This document shows positions 9,801 through 18,240 of a stretch of 64,000 nucleotides of DNA, in pieces; the first letter of the stretch is position 1; every line of letters starts with the position of its first letter. The notes beneath the pieces are model-generated. The model saw only the letters and a program-made list of their open reading frames with translations. It made no database searches and had not been told where the DNA came from. The position numbers and the translations under genes are program-made. This stretch comes from DASRHD01 sp035485575 (GTDB lineage Bacteria; Verrucomicrobiota; Verrucomicrobiia; Opitutales; Opitutaceae), in the NCBI GenBank assembly GCA_035485575.1, contig DATHNW010000028.1, positions 32,549 through 96,548 of the forward strand, read 5' to 3'.

Positions 9801-9897
9801 GATGGATGAAATTGGCGGAGAGTTCCACATCGAGGGCAAGCCGGGCATGGGCACGAAGGTTTCCTTCATTTACCGCTGGCCGCACGTGGGCGAATAG
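6892..9897 (+). CDS. Propeller-type sensor histidine kinase (Reg_prop / Y_Y_Y / HisKA_3)
   Basis: 1001-residue membrane sensor kinase. A signal peptide (residues 1-22) precedes a large periplasmic region of two-component-regulator propeller repeats (motifs such as GLWLVMD, RIWFAKE, AVWIGTSS, GNIWVGTF) up to about residue 600. A Y_Y_Y domain follows at about 680-750 (FSYRLVGFDDQWIDAG). One transmembrane helix spans about 757-778. The HisKA_3 dimerisation domain carries the phospho-accepting His808 in RIARDIHDDLGG. The C-terminal HATPase domain shows EALNNIVRHA, EDCGQGF and GIRNMRQRMDEIGG. The start is a GTG chosen because it gives the signal peptide; no strong ribosome site is seen. There is no receiver or AraC domain fused, unlike the Bacteroides hybrid systems. 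The cognate regulator is next. Confidence 0.92.
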   Translation: MTSLKRWWLLAILLLNQSAPAATNPFWTVQVWQVSNGLPNNGVLGLTQMPDQYLWAAGPRQFVRFDGVSFEEFPLDQLGKDLGTRIRLPVWNDKGGLWLVMDPRRVAYVNPPAAPVVLDGLPAGAPLVALEDGEGALWITFRGGAVCRIRGRQIKRFTVQDGLPEGTSICGLACDNQGRIWFAKEEQFGRFYDGRFHALLQLPSPNTRLAKASNGGVWISSFNQLFLYDEQHGLKACGAVTQENLDVRPTVLIEDHSGAVWIGTSSTGLFYYDGGGFKSVPTSDNNILSLAEDHEGNIWVGTFAGAINRVQKRAIVVEGSQTGLAFEAVQSICEDTHGVIWAAAQNGLLLSRTGTDWNTVPLKAASDGRVACVASDARGAVWIGTSLYELHCLKDGRLTTWGKAEGIEGHTVRALLPTRNGEVWIGSEGPEALQCLREGKFHSFKLPVRPSVRVHVRTMVEDAAGTVWFGAGKGLLLRADKDELVDESAKTAPDQTISCFYPSPDGSLWMGYIEGGGLGVLKNGHLTRIGTEQGLYDDHISQMVADGQGCLWFGSTKGLFKVGQKELEDVVEGRSARVRSVAYGGRDGLPHMQTNFAYSLGALRGGDGRLWIPMGPALAVIQPEKLHDNLEAPRVIVKKVMADDETIAAYGGITSPAAAIDLRSQPVKLKLLPDHHRLEFDFTALSFSAPENVRFSYRLVGFDDQWIDAGTQRSASYSRLPAGDYSFRVKACNSDGVWNETGAVVYFSVAPFFWQTWWFRLVGLAVFTSVIVLIVRYVSFRRLHLKVRLLKQQAALDKERARIARDIHDDLGGRLTKIVLLSGLALRERAAPEQTEVRVQEIAVTARQVIKSLDETVWAINPRNDTLPDLINYLGQFAVEFLRTAEIRCHVEMPDHPPGRAISAEARHNLFLATKEALNNIVRHAGACEVWLRVNVTLDSLNLTIEDCGQGFARLPDDAGADGIRNMRQRMDEIGGEFHIEGKPGMGTKVSFIYRWPHVGE

Positions 9898-9946
9898 TTA
9901 TGCATGTCCGATCGATGGCGGGATAAGTCCTGCCCATACCCCAAAA

Positions 9947-10570
9947 ATGATCACGGTCTCCATCGTTGAAGACCACCGCGATACACGCGAAAGCCTGGTC
10001 GCGCTGGTCAACGGAACAAAAGGGCTGCGCTGCCTTAGTACCTACGCCACCGGCGAAGCGGCCCTGCGCGGCGTGCCGGTCGAGAAACCGCAAATCGCGC
10101 TCGTGGACATCAATCTTCCGGGCATGAGCGGCATCGAGTGCGTGGCCAAGCTCAAGGCGCAAATGCCTTCGCTGGAGGTGCTCATGCTGACGACCTACGA
10201 GGAGAGTGAATTGATCTTCAATTCCCTGCGCGCCGGTGCGAACGGCTATCTTTTGAAGAACATGCCGCCTGACGAGCTCGTGGCGGCGCTCGAACAGGTG
10301 CACGCGGGCGGTGCGCCCATGTCCATGCAAATCGCGCGCAAGGTCGTGGATCATTTCCACAAGATCCACAATCCATCCTCCGATGTGGGAAAGCTCACAC
10401 CGCGTGAGCACGAGATTCTGACCCTGCTGGCCAAGGGCTGCCTGGACAAGGAGATCGTCGACAAGCTGGGCATCAGTTTCACGACGGTGCGGACCCACCT
10501 GAAGCATATTTATGAAAAGCTGCACGTGCAAACCCGCACGGAGGCGACCGCCAAATTCCTCACGCAATAG
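9947..10570 (+). CDS. NarL/FixJ-family response regulator
   Basis: 207-residue DNA-binding response regulator, predicted partner of the kinase 49 bases upstream. The receiver domain shows the acidic pair in SIVEDHRDT, the phospho-acceptor Asp54 in ALVDINLPGMSG, the conserved Thr in LMLTTYEE and the Lys in YLLKNMPPDEL. A LuxR-type helix-turn-helix fills the C-terminus (LTPREHEILTLLAKGCLDKE, then TTVRTHLKHIYEKL). I start it at the ATG at 9947, which gives the correct receiver N-terminus; the frame extends upstream into the kinase gene only as a shadow. A plausible target is the TonB receptor gene downstream, but that rests only on position. Confidence 0.92.
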   Translation: MITVSIVEDHRDTRESLVALVNGTKGLRCLSTYATGEAALRGVPVEKPQIALVDINLPGMSGIECVAKLKAQMPSLEVLMLTTYEESELIFNSLRAGANGYLLKNMPPDELVAALEQVHAGGAPMSMQIARKVVDHFHKIHNPSSDVGKLTPREHEILTLLAKGCLDKEIVDKLGISFTTVRTHLKHIYEKLHVQTRTEATAKFLTQ

Positions 10571-11135
10571 CGTCAGGCGGCGGCTCAGGATTTGGTTGGG
10601 AAAATAAATCCGCTTTGCGGCTTCTCATCGGCCGCATTTTATTTTGAGTAATTTCACTCCTTAAACGGGACGTGGATTTGCAGGAATCAGACGTCGCGCA
10701 TCGGACGGAGTCGTGGCCAAGGCATCAAGGCCGGACAGGAAATTGGGAAGGTTGGCTGGCGGGTTCATCCTCAAAAATGACGATATGCGGGGAATTTCGG
10801 CCTGCTATATTCATGCTTCCACAAACCACTGGCACTGGTGCGGCCAACCCCTTGGCCAACCCTTTTGTTGCCCTATCCCTGACCTCCCTTGCTGCCTCAA
10901 GACACCAACTCCAAGCCGCTGTCGCGTTTTATCCGTCCAAGTAGCCCAAACTTTTCCGCCCATGCGTGCTGTGCGCAGCCAGTTGGACGGTCGTTTGGAT
11001 GACGCTTTTTTCAAGGCCCCGCCGGGCAGGCGAGACCGCTGACCGGCGATGTTTCGCGGCCGGATCATCGCGGCAAACTTCCCGCGGCCGGCCTGTGTTT
11101 TTGTTCAGATTCCCAACTGCAGACTACCCCCAGCC
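10571..11135. other. 565-base non-coding stretch before the TonB receptor gene
   Basis: Lies between the response regulator and TonB receptor genes. Its first 75 bases hold a probable terminator. The remainder has only short open frames without recognisable protein features, and no tRNA, riboswitch or confident promoter is visible. It probably holds the leader and control region of the receptor gene, and could hide a small RNA. Confidence 0.5.
10617..10646 (+). terminator. Probable terminator after the two-component operon
   Basis: Stem GCGGC / GCCGC with a 9-base loop, followed by the T-rich tract ATTTTATTTT. It lies about 45 bases after the response regulator stop. A second short hairpin, CCGC-TTT-GCGG (10610-10620), overlaps its left arm. 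Confidence 0.5.
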
Positions 11136-14100
11136 ATGACCAGCCAGAAAAATCAACCGATCCGCCCAGCCCGTATCCAAGCCGCCGCGCTTGTTTTGTC
11201 CCTCGCCACCCTGTCTTTTCCAGCGCTTATCCGTGCGCAATCCTCCGCGCCGGCCGAATCGCCGCCGCCGGCATCGACAACCACCACAGCCACTCCCCAA
11301 AAATCGGAAGACAAGCTGGTGAAGCTGGATCCGTTCGAGGTGAGGACGGAGAAAGACACCAGTTACGGTGCGCTTAACTCCAACTCGATCACGCGCTTCA
11401 ACACCGAGCTCTCCAAGACGCCCGTGGTGGCGGACATTTTCACCAAGCAGTTCATGCAAGATACGCAGGTGCAGACCGTGGAGCAGCTCTTTACCAAATA
11501 TGGCACGGCCTCCGGTATGACCTTCGCCACGCCTTCAAGCGATTCCAACGCCACCCAGCCGGGCGACCGCTACAGCAGCCAGCAGTACGGCCTCCGTGGC
11601 CTCCCCGCCGGCTCCGCGCATCGCGACGGCTTCGACTTCAATCCGACCTTCACCACCTCAACCAGCATCTTTGACATCGACCGGGTGGAGATCATTCACG
11701 GCTCGCAAGGTCTGCTCTATGGAGCCACGGGCGCCGGCGGCGTGGTTAATATCATTTCGAAGCAGGCCAATTTCAACCAGAAGCAGACCACCCTGTCCGA
11801 GCAGATGGACCAGCACGGGTCGAAACAGACGAATCTCGACACGAACTGGGGCGACAAATGGCTGGCTCTCCGGATCGATGTCATCAACCAGGACAACCAT
11901 TACCGGCGGCTCTTCCTCGGCGATACGACCGATGGCTACTACGGCCAGATGGCTCTTCACCTTCCGTTCAAGGGCATCGATTCGACGCTGCGCCTCATGG
12001 GTGAGCAAAGCCATGTCAATTCCATCGTGGCGAACAACACCAAGGTCACCACGAACGATTCGCGCAACGGCGATCCGCTGACGTACCTTTACGTCAGTCA
12101 TCAGCTCGGCGGAGCCAACCCCACCACGGGCCAGGCCTTCACGAACGGAGCCATCGACAACGGCTCCATCACCAATCAAAACATGCAGTCTTTTGCCGGC
12201 TGGCGCACGGAAGAGGACGTCGACAACGGCATCTACGAAGCCACGCTCGACACCGTGTGGACGCCTTGGCTTTCGACCTCGGTGGGCGCGCTCTATGACA
12301 AGAGCCAGGAGATGCGCGGCACGAACATCGGAAATCTTTTTGCTCCCAACACGACGGGCAATCCTTTTCCCAATGACTGGGCCATCGGCTCCACCATGGC
12401 CGACAGCGAGAGCCCCAACCGAAAGAAGACCTATCGCGCCAACGTGCTTCTCACCAATGATATTTCCACCTGGGCGCATAGCCAGACGGCGATCGGCTTC
12501 GACCGCGAATACGCCGACAGCAGCGGCGGCATCGGCTACAGCTATTACCTCGCCAACTCCAACGGTGGCGTCACTTTAAATCCGGCCGCGACTAATCTCG
12601 GGCGTCAGCAGATTCCCACGCTTTTCTGGCAGGTGGACCAAGGCCCGGTCGAATACCCCTATTCCAAGGTTGGGGCGAAATCGATCATGTATAATGGTCA
12701 GCTTTATATCCGCATGCCGACCAACCCGCGCAGTCCTGCCTGGGTCACGCCGAACAATCCGCTCGGCTTGGCCAGCCTTTATCCCGGTGTGACTGGTGTG
12801 AGCGGCGGCAACTCCGGCGATTGGAACAACCAGGTCCGGAACCAGGGCTATTACGTCGCCAATTATACGAGCTGGTGGAACGATCGCGTCGACACCCTGC
12901 TGGGCGTCCGCGAGACCGACACCTTTTCGCGCAATGCCAACACCTCGACCGGCATTTCCCAAGCTTTCATTGAAAAGCGTGCCAATAACCTGCCGAGCTA
13001 CAATGCGGGCATCGACTTCCGTTTGATAAAGTGGATGAACCTACGCGGATACTATGGCTATTCACGCTCATTCAACGTCATCGGCGGCTCGCTCGACGCC
13101 CTGGGCGTGGCGCCTCCGAATCCTACCGGCTGGACGCATGAGGGCGGATTGAAATTTCAGAGTGATGATGGCCGTATTTCCGGCGACCTCTCCGTCTGGA
13201 CGGGTTACGAGCGGAACGACAATTTCAACGCCGGTACCAACTTCAGGGATATCGTCAATCCCAGCGGCCTGAACGGCTCCGTCACCGGTCCGGATGGTTC
13301 GAAAAATCAATGGGCTGCCATTGATCATACCTCCCGGGGCGTCGAGCTGTCCTTAACCGCCGCGCCGACCAGTAATTGGCGCATGCGGTTTTCGGCCTCG
13401 ATCCAGGACGGCACGATCTTGAAGGACAAAACCTATCCCATCCTTTACAACGACCAGTTCTATACCGACGGCCATGGCAACGTCACCTACGCCAACGGCC
13501 AGCCATTTCTCGTACCGGTCAACCCCGCGACTGTCGCGGTCGGCTCCAAGACCGGCTTGTCCAACCAGACCACTCCGGTCAATCCTGCGACCTACGGCGT
13601 GGCGATGCAGCAGCTCACGATCGCCATGCTGAACAATCCCGCCAGCGCTTATTATGCTTGGGCAAACGCCAGTAATCAGCCCCTCAATGGTTCGATCGGC
13701 GGGGCGGTCGGCGGGGCGGGCGCCAACCCAAACCTCAAGGCCGCGCTCTCGGAGTTCCGTTTCGGCGGCAACACGGGCCCCAGCGCGCTCACGGGTGTGG
13801 TCGGCCTGCCGATCTCATCCATCCAGTACAACTGGTCCGACCCGGCTAATTATCAAGGCGTGTATACGGTGGTAAAGAAGGGCAACTACACGGTGGGATA
13901 CCCGGTTTATTCCACCAATACGGAGACCGACTACACCTTTTCGGACGGCCCACTCAAGGGCATTGGCCTCGGCGGCACGCTGAACCTGGCGTGGTACTAC
14001 CGGACCTTTTACTTTCAGACCCCGGATCGGGGTGAGCATCTCTACTCCCAGCCGTTGCTTAATCCCCAGGTCAATGTGTTCTTTTCCTACACGCACAAAT

Positions 14101-14270
14101 TCCGTTGGGTCACCTGGACCAGCCAGGTTAACGTCAACAATCTGTTCAACCGCTACGTGGTCAGCATTTATCCGAATGACGGGACCGGCTATACTCAGGC
14201 GACCAACGTCGGGGCCACTTACTACGGCGAACCCCGTACTTACGTCTGGACCAACACGTTCAGTTTCTAG
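11136..14270 (+). CDS. TonB-dependent outer-membrane receptor
   Basis: 1044-residue outer-membrane receptor for a scarce ligand such as a siderophore or glycan. The ATG at 11136 gives a signal peptide ending near LIRAQ. A Thr/Pro-rich linker and the block KLDPFEVRTEKDTSYG follow, a signature I associate with Opitutaceae receptors and possibly their TonB-box region. The plug domain is at about residues 85-240 (QTVEQLFTKYG, RVEIIHGSQGLLYGATGAGG, VVNIISKQ). The remainder is beta-barrel, ending in the aromatic VWTNTFSF expected for BamA-dependent insertion. The plug and barrel resemble the ferric-siderophore (FhuE/FpvA-like) class, but the substrate cannot be determined. A long leader precedes it and a strong terminator follows, so it is probably monocistronic. 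Confidence 0.92.
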   Translation: MTSQKNQPIRPARIQAAALVLSLATLSFPALIRAQSSAPAESPPPASTTTTATPQKSEDKLVKLDPFEVRTEKDTSYGALNSNSITRFNTELSKTPVVADIFTKQFMQDTQVQTVEQLFTKYGTASGMTFATPSSDSNATQPGDRYSSQQYGLRGLPAGSAHRDGFDFNPTFTTSTSIFDIDRVEIIHGSQGLLYGATGAGGVVNIISKQANFNQKQTTLSEQMDQHGSKQTNLDTNWGDKWLALRIDVINQDNHYRRLFLGDTTDGYYGQMALHLPFKGIDSTLRLMGEQSHVNSIVANNTKVTTNDSRNGDPLTYLYVSHQLGGANPTTGQAFTNGAIDNGSITNQNMQSFAGWRTEEDVDNGIYEATLDTVWTPWLSTSVGALYDKSQEMRGTNIGNLFAPNTTGNPFPNDWAIGSTMADSESPNRKKTYRANVLLTNDISTWAHSQTAIGFDREYADSSGGIGYSYYLANSNGGVTLNPAATNLGRQQIPTLFWQVDQGPVEYPYSKVGAKSIMYNGQLYIRMPTNPRSPAWVTPNNPLGLASLYPGVTGVSGGNSGDWNNQVRNQGYYVANYTSWWNDRVDTLLGVRETDTFSRNANTSTGISQAFIEKRANNLPSYNAGIDFRLIKWMNLRGYYGYSRSFNVIGGSLDALGVAPPNPTGWTHEGGLKFQSDDGRISGDLSVWTGYERNDNFNAGTNFRDIVNPSGLNGSVTGPDGSKNQWAAIDHTSRGVELSLTAAPTSNWRMRFSASIQDGTILKDKTYPILYNDQFYTDGHGNVTYANGQPFLVPVNPATVAVGSKTGLSNQTTPVNPATYGVAMQQLTIAMLNNPASAYYAWANASNQPLNGSIGGAVGGAGANPNLKAALSEFRFGGNTGPSALTGVVGLPISSIQYNWSDPANYQGVYTVVKKGNYTVGYPVYSTNTETDYTFSDGPLKGIGLGGTLNLAWYYRTFYFQTPDRGEHLYSQPLLNPQVNVFFSYTHKFRWVTWTSQVNVNNLFNRYVVSIYPNDGTGYTQATNVGATYYGEPRTYVWTNTFSF

Positions 14271-14309
14271 CCGGGCTTTGTCTGCGTCCTCGTTAACGCA
14301 GGTTTTGAT

Positions 14310-14344
14310 GATGGAGCGCGGCGGACGCCGCGCTCCATCTTTTC
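14310..14344 (+). terminator. Rho-independent terminator after the TonB receptor gene
   Basis: A 13-bp GC-rich perfect stem (GATGGAGCGCGGC and its complement) with a 4-base loop, followed by TTTTC, about 40 bases after the receptor stop. Confidence 0.85.
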
Positions 14345-14397
14345 ATGACTCTGTTTTGAACTAATGTCACTTTTGCCGGCATGTTCCGGCCCTTTCA

Positions 14398-16002
14398 ATG
14401 ACGACGACTGTGGAGGAAAAAAGGCCGGGGATTCCCGCCGCAGTAGCGGTTGCGTTGCTGGTCATGGCCACGCTGCTGGCCTATTTTCCCGCGCTGCACG
14501 GTGGATTCATCTTCGACGACAACGTCTTCTTGACCGGTAATCCGCTGATCCACGCGCCTGACGGATTGCGACGGCTCTGGTTCAGTCGCGAAGCCGCCGA
14601 TTACTGGCCGGTCACTTCCTCCACGCTCTGGCTCGAATGGCGGTTGTGGGGCCTGAATGCGACGGGCTACCACGCGACGAATGTCGTTTTGCACATCGTG
14701 GAGGTGCTTTTGCTCTGGGCCGTGCTGCGGCGGCTGGGCCTGCCGGGTTCGTTCCTGGCGGCATGCGTGTTCGCCCTTCATCCGGTGAACGCCGAATCGG
14801 TGGCCTGGATCACCGAACGGAAGAACCTGATGGCGATGCTGTTTTATTTGCTGTCGATTTTCTGTTTTACCGGCCGGACGCGGGCTGGTTACTGGCTCAG
14901 CCTGCTCGCTTTCACACTCGCCATGCTGAGCAAGGGCTCGGTGGTGATCCTTCCGCTCGTGCTCCTGGGCATCGTCGCTTGGGATCATTGTCCGGTTGCG
15001 CGGGATTGGCGGCGTCTTTTGCCTTTTTTTCTGCTCGCAGCGGGGCTGGCCCTGTTCGAAGCGCAATTTTCCACCGTGCTTGGACCGGCCGAGATCCAGC
15101 CATCCAGTTATCTCTTGCGGCTGCTGCGCGCCGGGGCCGTGGTTTGGTTTTATGCAGGTAAGGCGTTTTGGCCCGTCAACCTTTGCTTCGACTATGGACT
15201 GTGGCATGTCCATCCCGACAATTTAGGGTGGTGGCTGCCTTTGGTCGCGGCGGCGGTGACAACGGCGCTGCTCTGGCATTATCGCCGGAGTTGGAGCCGG
15301 CCGGCGCTTTTTGCCTGGGGTTACTTCTGCGTGACGCTGATTCCGGTAATGGGCCTGGCCGAAGTTGGCTTCATGCGCTACTCGCCGGTATCCGATCATT
15401 TTTCCCATCTCGCGCTGATTGGCGTGGCGGCATTCGCGGGTGCGGGCTGGGTGCGGCTGGCGGGGGAGGCTGGCGGACTTTGGCGCGCCTTTATCATCGG
15501 AGCAACAGTGACGGTTTTTACCCTCTTTGGCATTCTAACCTGGAGGCAGAGCCGGGTCTATTCCGATGCTGGGACGCTTTATCGCGCCACTCTGATGCGA
15601 AATCCTTCCTCCTGGATCGCCCATACGAATCTCGGGGTCATGCTTTATGAGTCCGGCCAGGTCGAACCGGCGATAACACACTTGGAAGAGGCGGTCTGGC
15701 TCGAGCCCGATTTTGCCGAATCCCGCAACGATCTTGGCATCGCGTTTTATCGGGCGGGGAGGCTGCCCGAGGCGATGGTCCAGTATGATGAAGCGCTGCG
15801 CCTCCGGCCCGACTTTTATCAGGTGCGCAACAATCTTGGCGCCGCCCTGGCCCGGGCGGGGAGGCTGCCCGAGGCGGTCGAACAGTTCGAGGCGGCGCTG
15901 CGGATTGAGCCCAACTATAATGAAGCCCGTTTTAATCTGGCCCGCGCCGAGGAAATTGAGGACGAGCACGTTTCTCCGGCTGGAGGCCGCCATGCTCCCT
16001 AG
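14398..16002 (+). CDS. TMTC-like multi-pass membrane glycosyltransferase with C-terminal TPRs
   Basis: 534-residue protein with about ten hydrophobic segments followed by tetratricopeptide repeats. The N-terminal loop has acidic residues typical of GT-C enzymes (FIFDDNVFLTGNPLI) and the TMTC/DUF1736-type block HPVNAESVAWITERKN. From about residue 400 come at least three TPR units (NPSSWIAHTNLGVMLYESGQ, FAESRNDLGIAFYRAGRLPE, QVRNNLGAALARAGRLPEAV). Eukaryotic TMTC proteins are O-mannosyltransferases; the bacterial relatives are mostly uncharacterised, so a protein- or lipid-glycosylation role is inference. It precedes a family 9 glycosyltransferase by 35 bases, probably in one operon. Confidence 0.75.
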   Translation: MTTTVEEKRPGIPAAVAVALLVMATLLAYFPALHGGFIFDDNVFLTGNPLIHAPDGLRRLWFSREAADYWPVTSSTLWLEWRLWGLNATGYHATNVVLHIVEVLLLWAVLRRLGLPGSFLAACVFALHPVNAESVAWITERKNLMAMLFYLLSIFCFTGRTRAGYWLSLLAFTLAMLSKGSVVILPLVLLGIVAWDHCPVARDWRRLLPFFLLAAGLALFEAQFSTVLGPAEIQPSSYLLRLLRAGAVVWFYAGKAFWPVNLCFDYGLWHVHPDNLGWWLPLVAAAVTTALLWHYRRSWSRPALFAWGYFCVTLIPVMGLAEVGFMRYSPVSDHFSHLALIGVAAFAGAGWVRLAGEAGGLWRAFIIGATVTVFTLFGILTWRQSRVYSDAGTLYRATLMRNPSSWIAHTNLGVMLYESGQVEPAITHLEEAVWLEPDFAESRNDLGIAFYRAGRLPEAMVQYDEALRLRPDFYQVRNNLGAALARAGRLPEAVEQFEAALRIEPNYNEARFNLARAEEIEDEHVSPAGGRHAP

Positions 16003-16037
16003 CCAGTAAAAATGCGCCCAGATTCCGTGTTCATTGC

Positions 16038-17294
16038 GTGAAATCCTTCAGCAACAAAACCCGCGTCCTGCAATGGATCGATCACTGGCTCGGTGTGCCG
16101 GTGTGCGCGCTGCTTTCGCTGGTGCGCCGGGCCGGGCGGATTTTTGGCCGTGGCGATCCCGCGCCGCCGCGGAGCATTCTTTTTCTGAAGCTTGCCGAGC
16201 AGGGCTCCACCGTCCTGGCGCACGACACCATTCGCAGGGCGGTCGCGCGCTTTGGGCGTGAACAGGTCTACTTCCTCGTATTTGAGGACAACCGTTTCAT
16301 CCTCGACCTGCTCGGCCTCGTTCCACCGGAAAACGTATTTTCGGTTCGCACACGCTCTGCGTGGGCGATGCTGGCGAGCAGCTTGGGACAACTTGCGGCG
16401 ATCCGTCGTCGTCGGATCGACGCGTGCATCGACCTTGAGTTTTTCGCACGCTCCTCGGCGGCTCTGGCGTTTCTCAGCGGTGCGCGCCGGCGCGTCGGCT
16501 TTCACGCCGGTTTCGGCGACGGTCCCTACCGCGGCGACCTGCTGACGCATCGGGTGATTTATAATCCGCACCTGCATGCCAGTGAGGCGTTTTCCAGTCT
16601 GTGGCAGGCCCTCGATGTGGCGCCGGTTGTGCTGCCCGCGCTGGCATTTACGCCTGCGCCGGTCACGGTGCCGCCGCCGTTTTGTCCGGGTGAGGACGAG
16701 CAGGGACGTGTGCGCGAATTGCTGGCAAGCCTCGCTGTGCCCGCCGGCAGTCGCCTAATTCTGCTCAATGCCAATGCGGGTGATCTGCTGCCCCAGCGCA
16801 AGTGGGATGGTTCGAATTATGTTCTTCTGGCGCGGCGCCTGCTCGCGGAATTTTCAGACCTTGCCATCGTGTTCACCGGTTCGCCGGAGGAGGCGCCTTC
16901 GACCGCGCTGCTTGTGCGCGGGGTGGGCTCGCCGCATTGTGTTTCTGCTGCCGGGCGCACCACCTTGCGCGAGTTGCTCGTGCTTTACACGCTCTCCGAA
17001 GTCCTCGTCACCAACGACAGCGGCCCCGCGCATTTTGCCGCGCTTACGCCGATCGATGTAGTGGCTCTCTTTGGGCCGGAGACGCCGCGGCTCTTTGCTG
17101 CGCCCGGTGCACGCAGCCATCCATTGTGGGCCGGCTTGGCGTGCAGCCCGTGTGTCAGCGCCTATAACAACCGCCGGACTTCCTGCCGGGACAACCAGTG
17201 CATGAAGGCGCACGCGGTCGAAAAGGTCTTCACGGTGGTCAGCGACATTTATCGTCGGCGCACGGCAGCCTTGCTGTCGGGGTCAGCCCTATAG
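16038..17294 (+). CDS. Family 9 glycosyltransferase (heptosyltransferase-like)
   Basis: 418-residue ADP-heptose:LPS heptosyltransferase-like enzyme (GT-B fold). The N-terminal Rossmann half begins about residue 35 (SILFLKLAEQGSTVLAHDTI). The C-terminal nucleotide-sugar domain carries LVTNDSGPAHFAALTPIDVV and ALFGPETPRLF, the family hallmark. A Cys-rich tail (ACSPCVSAYNNRRTSCRDNQ) follows, as in several family 9 enzymes. The start is a GTG at 16038, chosen as the most upstream start that keeps clear of the previous gene. It probably adds a sugar to LPS or another surface glycan; the acceptor is not predictable. Confidence 0.85.
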   Translation: MKSFSNKTRVLQWIDHWLGVPVCALLSLVRRAGRIFGRGDPAPPRSILFLKLAEQGSTVLAHDTIRRAVARFGREQVYFLVFEDNRFILDLLGLVPPENVFSVRTRSAWAMLASSLGQLAAIRRRRIDACIDLEFFARSSAALAFLSGARRRVGFHAGFGDGPYRGDLLTHRVIYNPHLHASEAFSSLWQALDVAPVVLPALAFTPAPVTVPPPFCPGEDEQGRVRELLASLAVPAGSRLILLNANAGDLLPQRKWDGSNYVLLARRLLAEFSDLAIVFTGSPEEAPSTALLVRGVGSPHCVSAAGRTTLRELLVLYTLSEVLVTNDSGPAHFAALTPIDVVALFGPETPRLFAAPGARSHPLWAGLACSPCVSAYNNRRTSCRDNQCMKAHAVEKVFTVVSDIYRRRTAALLSGSAL

Positions 17295-17325
17295 CTATGC
17301 TCTAAATGGCCAGCGCCGGCTTCAG

Positions 17326-18177
17326 TCAGGTCTTCACGCCAAACATCTCCGCGTGGAGCGTGCCTTCGGAAATCTTGGTGACGGGACCGGTCATCTGGAT
17401 CAAAAAGTCCGGGCTGATCTCGATGTTGATCTGGCCGCCTGGCATATGGACGGCGACGGAGCGGTCCACGAGGCCCAGCCGATGGGCGACGGCCGCGGAG
17501 GCGCAGCTGCTGCTGCCGGAGGCCAGGGTGTAGCCGGCGCCACGCTCCCAGATTTCAATCTGGATGTTGGCCCGGTCGATCACGCGCAGGAATTGCACGT
17601 TGGTGCGGTGCGGGAAATTGGCGTGCGTCTCGAGGTCAGGGCCGTAGGTCCTGGCCAGGCTGGGCGAAATCTCGGGCAGCAGGATGACGCAATGCGGGTT
17701 GCCGATGGAGGCGGCGCAAAAGGTGAAATCACGGCCGTGGCTGCTGATTTTTTCATTGATGACCTCGCGGGGCGGACCGGTCACGGGAATTCTTTCGCTC
17801 TGAAAACTCACCTGGCCCATGGCCACCGTGATGAGCTGGCCGCCGTCCTTGACGATGGATTGCACGATGCCACCGAGCGTTTGGATGGTGAAGGCCGGCG
17901 CGCCGGTAAAGCCCTGGTCGAAGAGGAAGCGCGAAAAAATGCGCAGACCGTTGCCGGACTTCTCGGCCTCGGAGCCGTCGGGATTGAAAATGCGCAGGGC
18001 AAACGCGGCCCGCTTGGTCGGCAGCGGTCCCCAGAGAATGCCGTCGGAGCCGACGCCGTAATGGCGGTGGCAGATGACGCGGATCTGCTCCAGTGTCGGT
18101 ACTTTCCAGAAGGGAAAGTCGGCGGGGTTGAGGACGACGTAGTCGTTGCCGAGGGCGTGGTATTTGTGGAAGCGCAT
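17326..18177 (-). CDS. DapF-family epimerase-like protein lacking both catalytic cysteines
   Basis: 283 residues with the full diaminopimelate epimerase fold. The conserved N-terminus (MRFHKYHALGNDYVV), the GVGSDG turn, the SIGNPHCV motif and the FPHRTNVQF block are all present. In true DapF, catalysis needs a Cys in CGNGxRC and a Cys in ACGSGAC. Here these positions are Ser74 (KSGNGLRIF) and Ser220 (ASGSSSC), and the Glu of ERGxGET is Tyr. Known cysteine-dependent DAP epimerisation is therefore unlikely as such. I recall similar Ser/Ser variants being labelled DapF in other genomes without proof. It may be a paralogue with another substrate or mechanism. It stands alone, convergent with the family 9 glycosyltransferase gene. 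Confidence 0.8.
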   Translation of the reverse strand: MRFHKYHALGNDYVVLNPADFPFWKVPTLEQIRVICHRHYGVGSDGILWGPLPTKRAAFALRIFNPDGSEAEKSGNGLRIFSRFLFDQGFTGAPAFTIQTLGGIVQSIVKDGGQLITVAMGQVSFQSERIPVTGPPREVINEKISSHGRDFTFCAASIGNPHCVILLPEISPSLARTYGPDLETHANFPHRTNVQFLRVIDRANIQIEIWERGAGYTLASGSSSCASAAVAHRLGLVDRSVAVHMPGGQINIEISPDFLIQMTGPVTKISEGTLHAEMFGVKT

Positions 18178-18240
18178 AGCCGGAAAGCAAGAAGGCGGGC
18201 AAGATTGCCGGCTAAAATTCCCGAAGGCACGGAAATTTTT

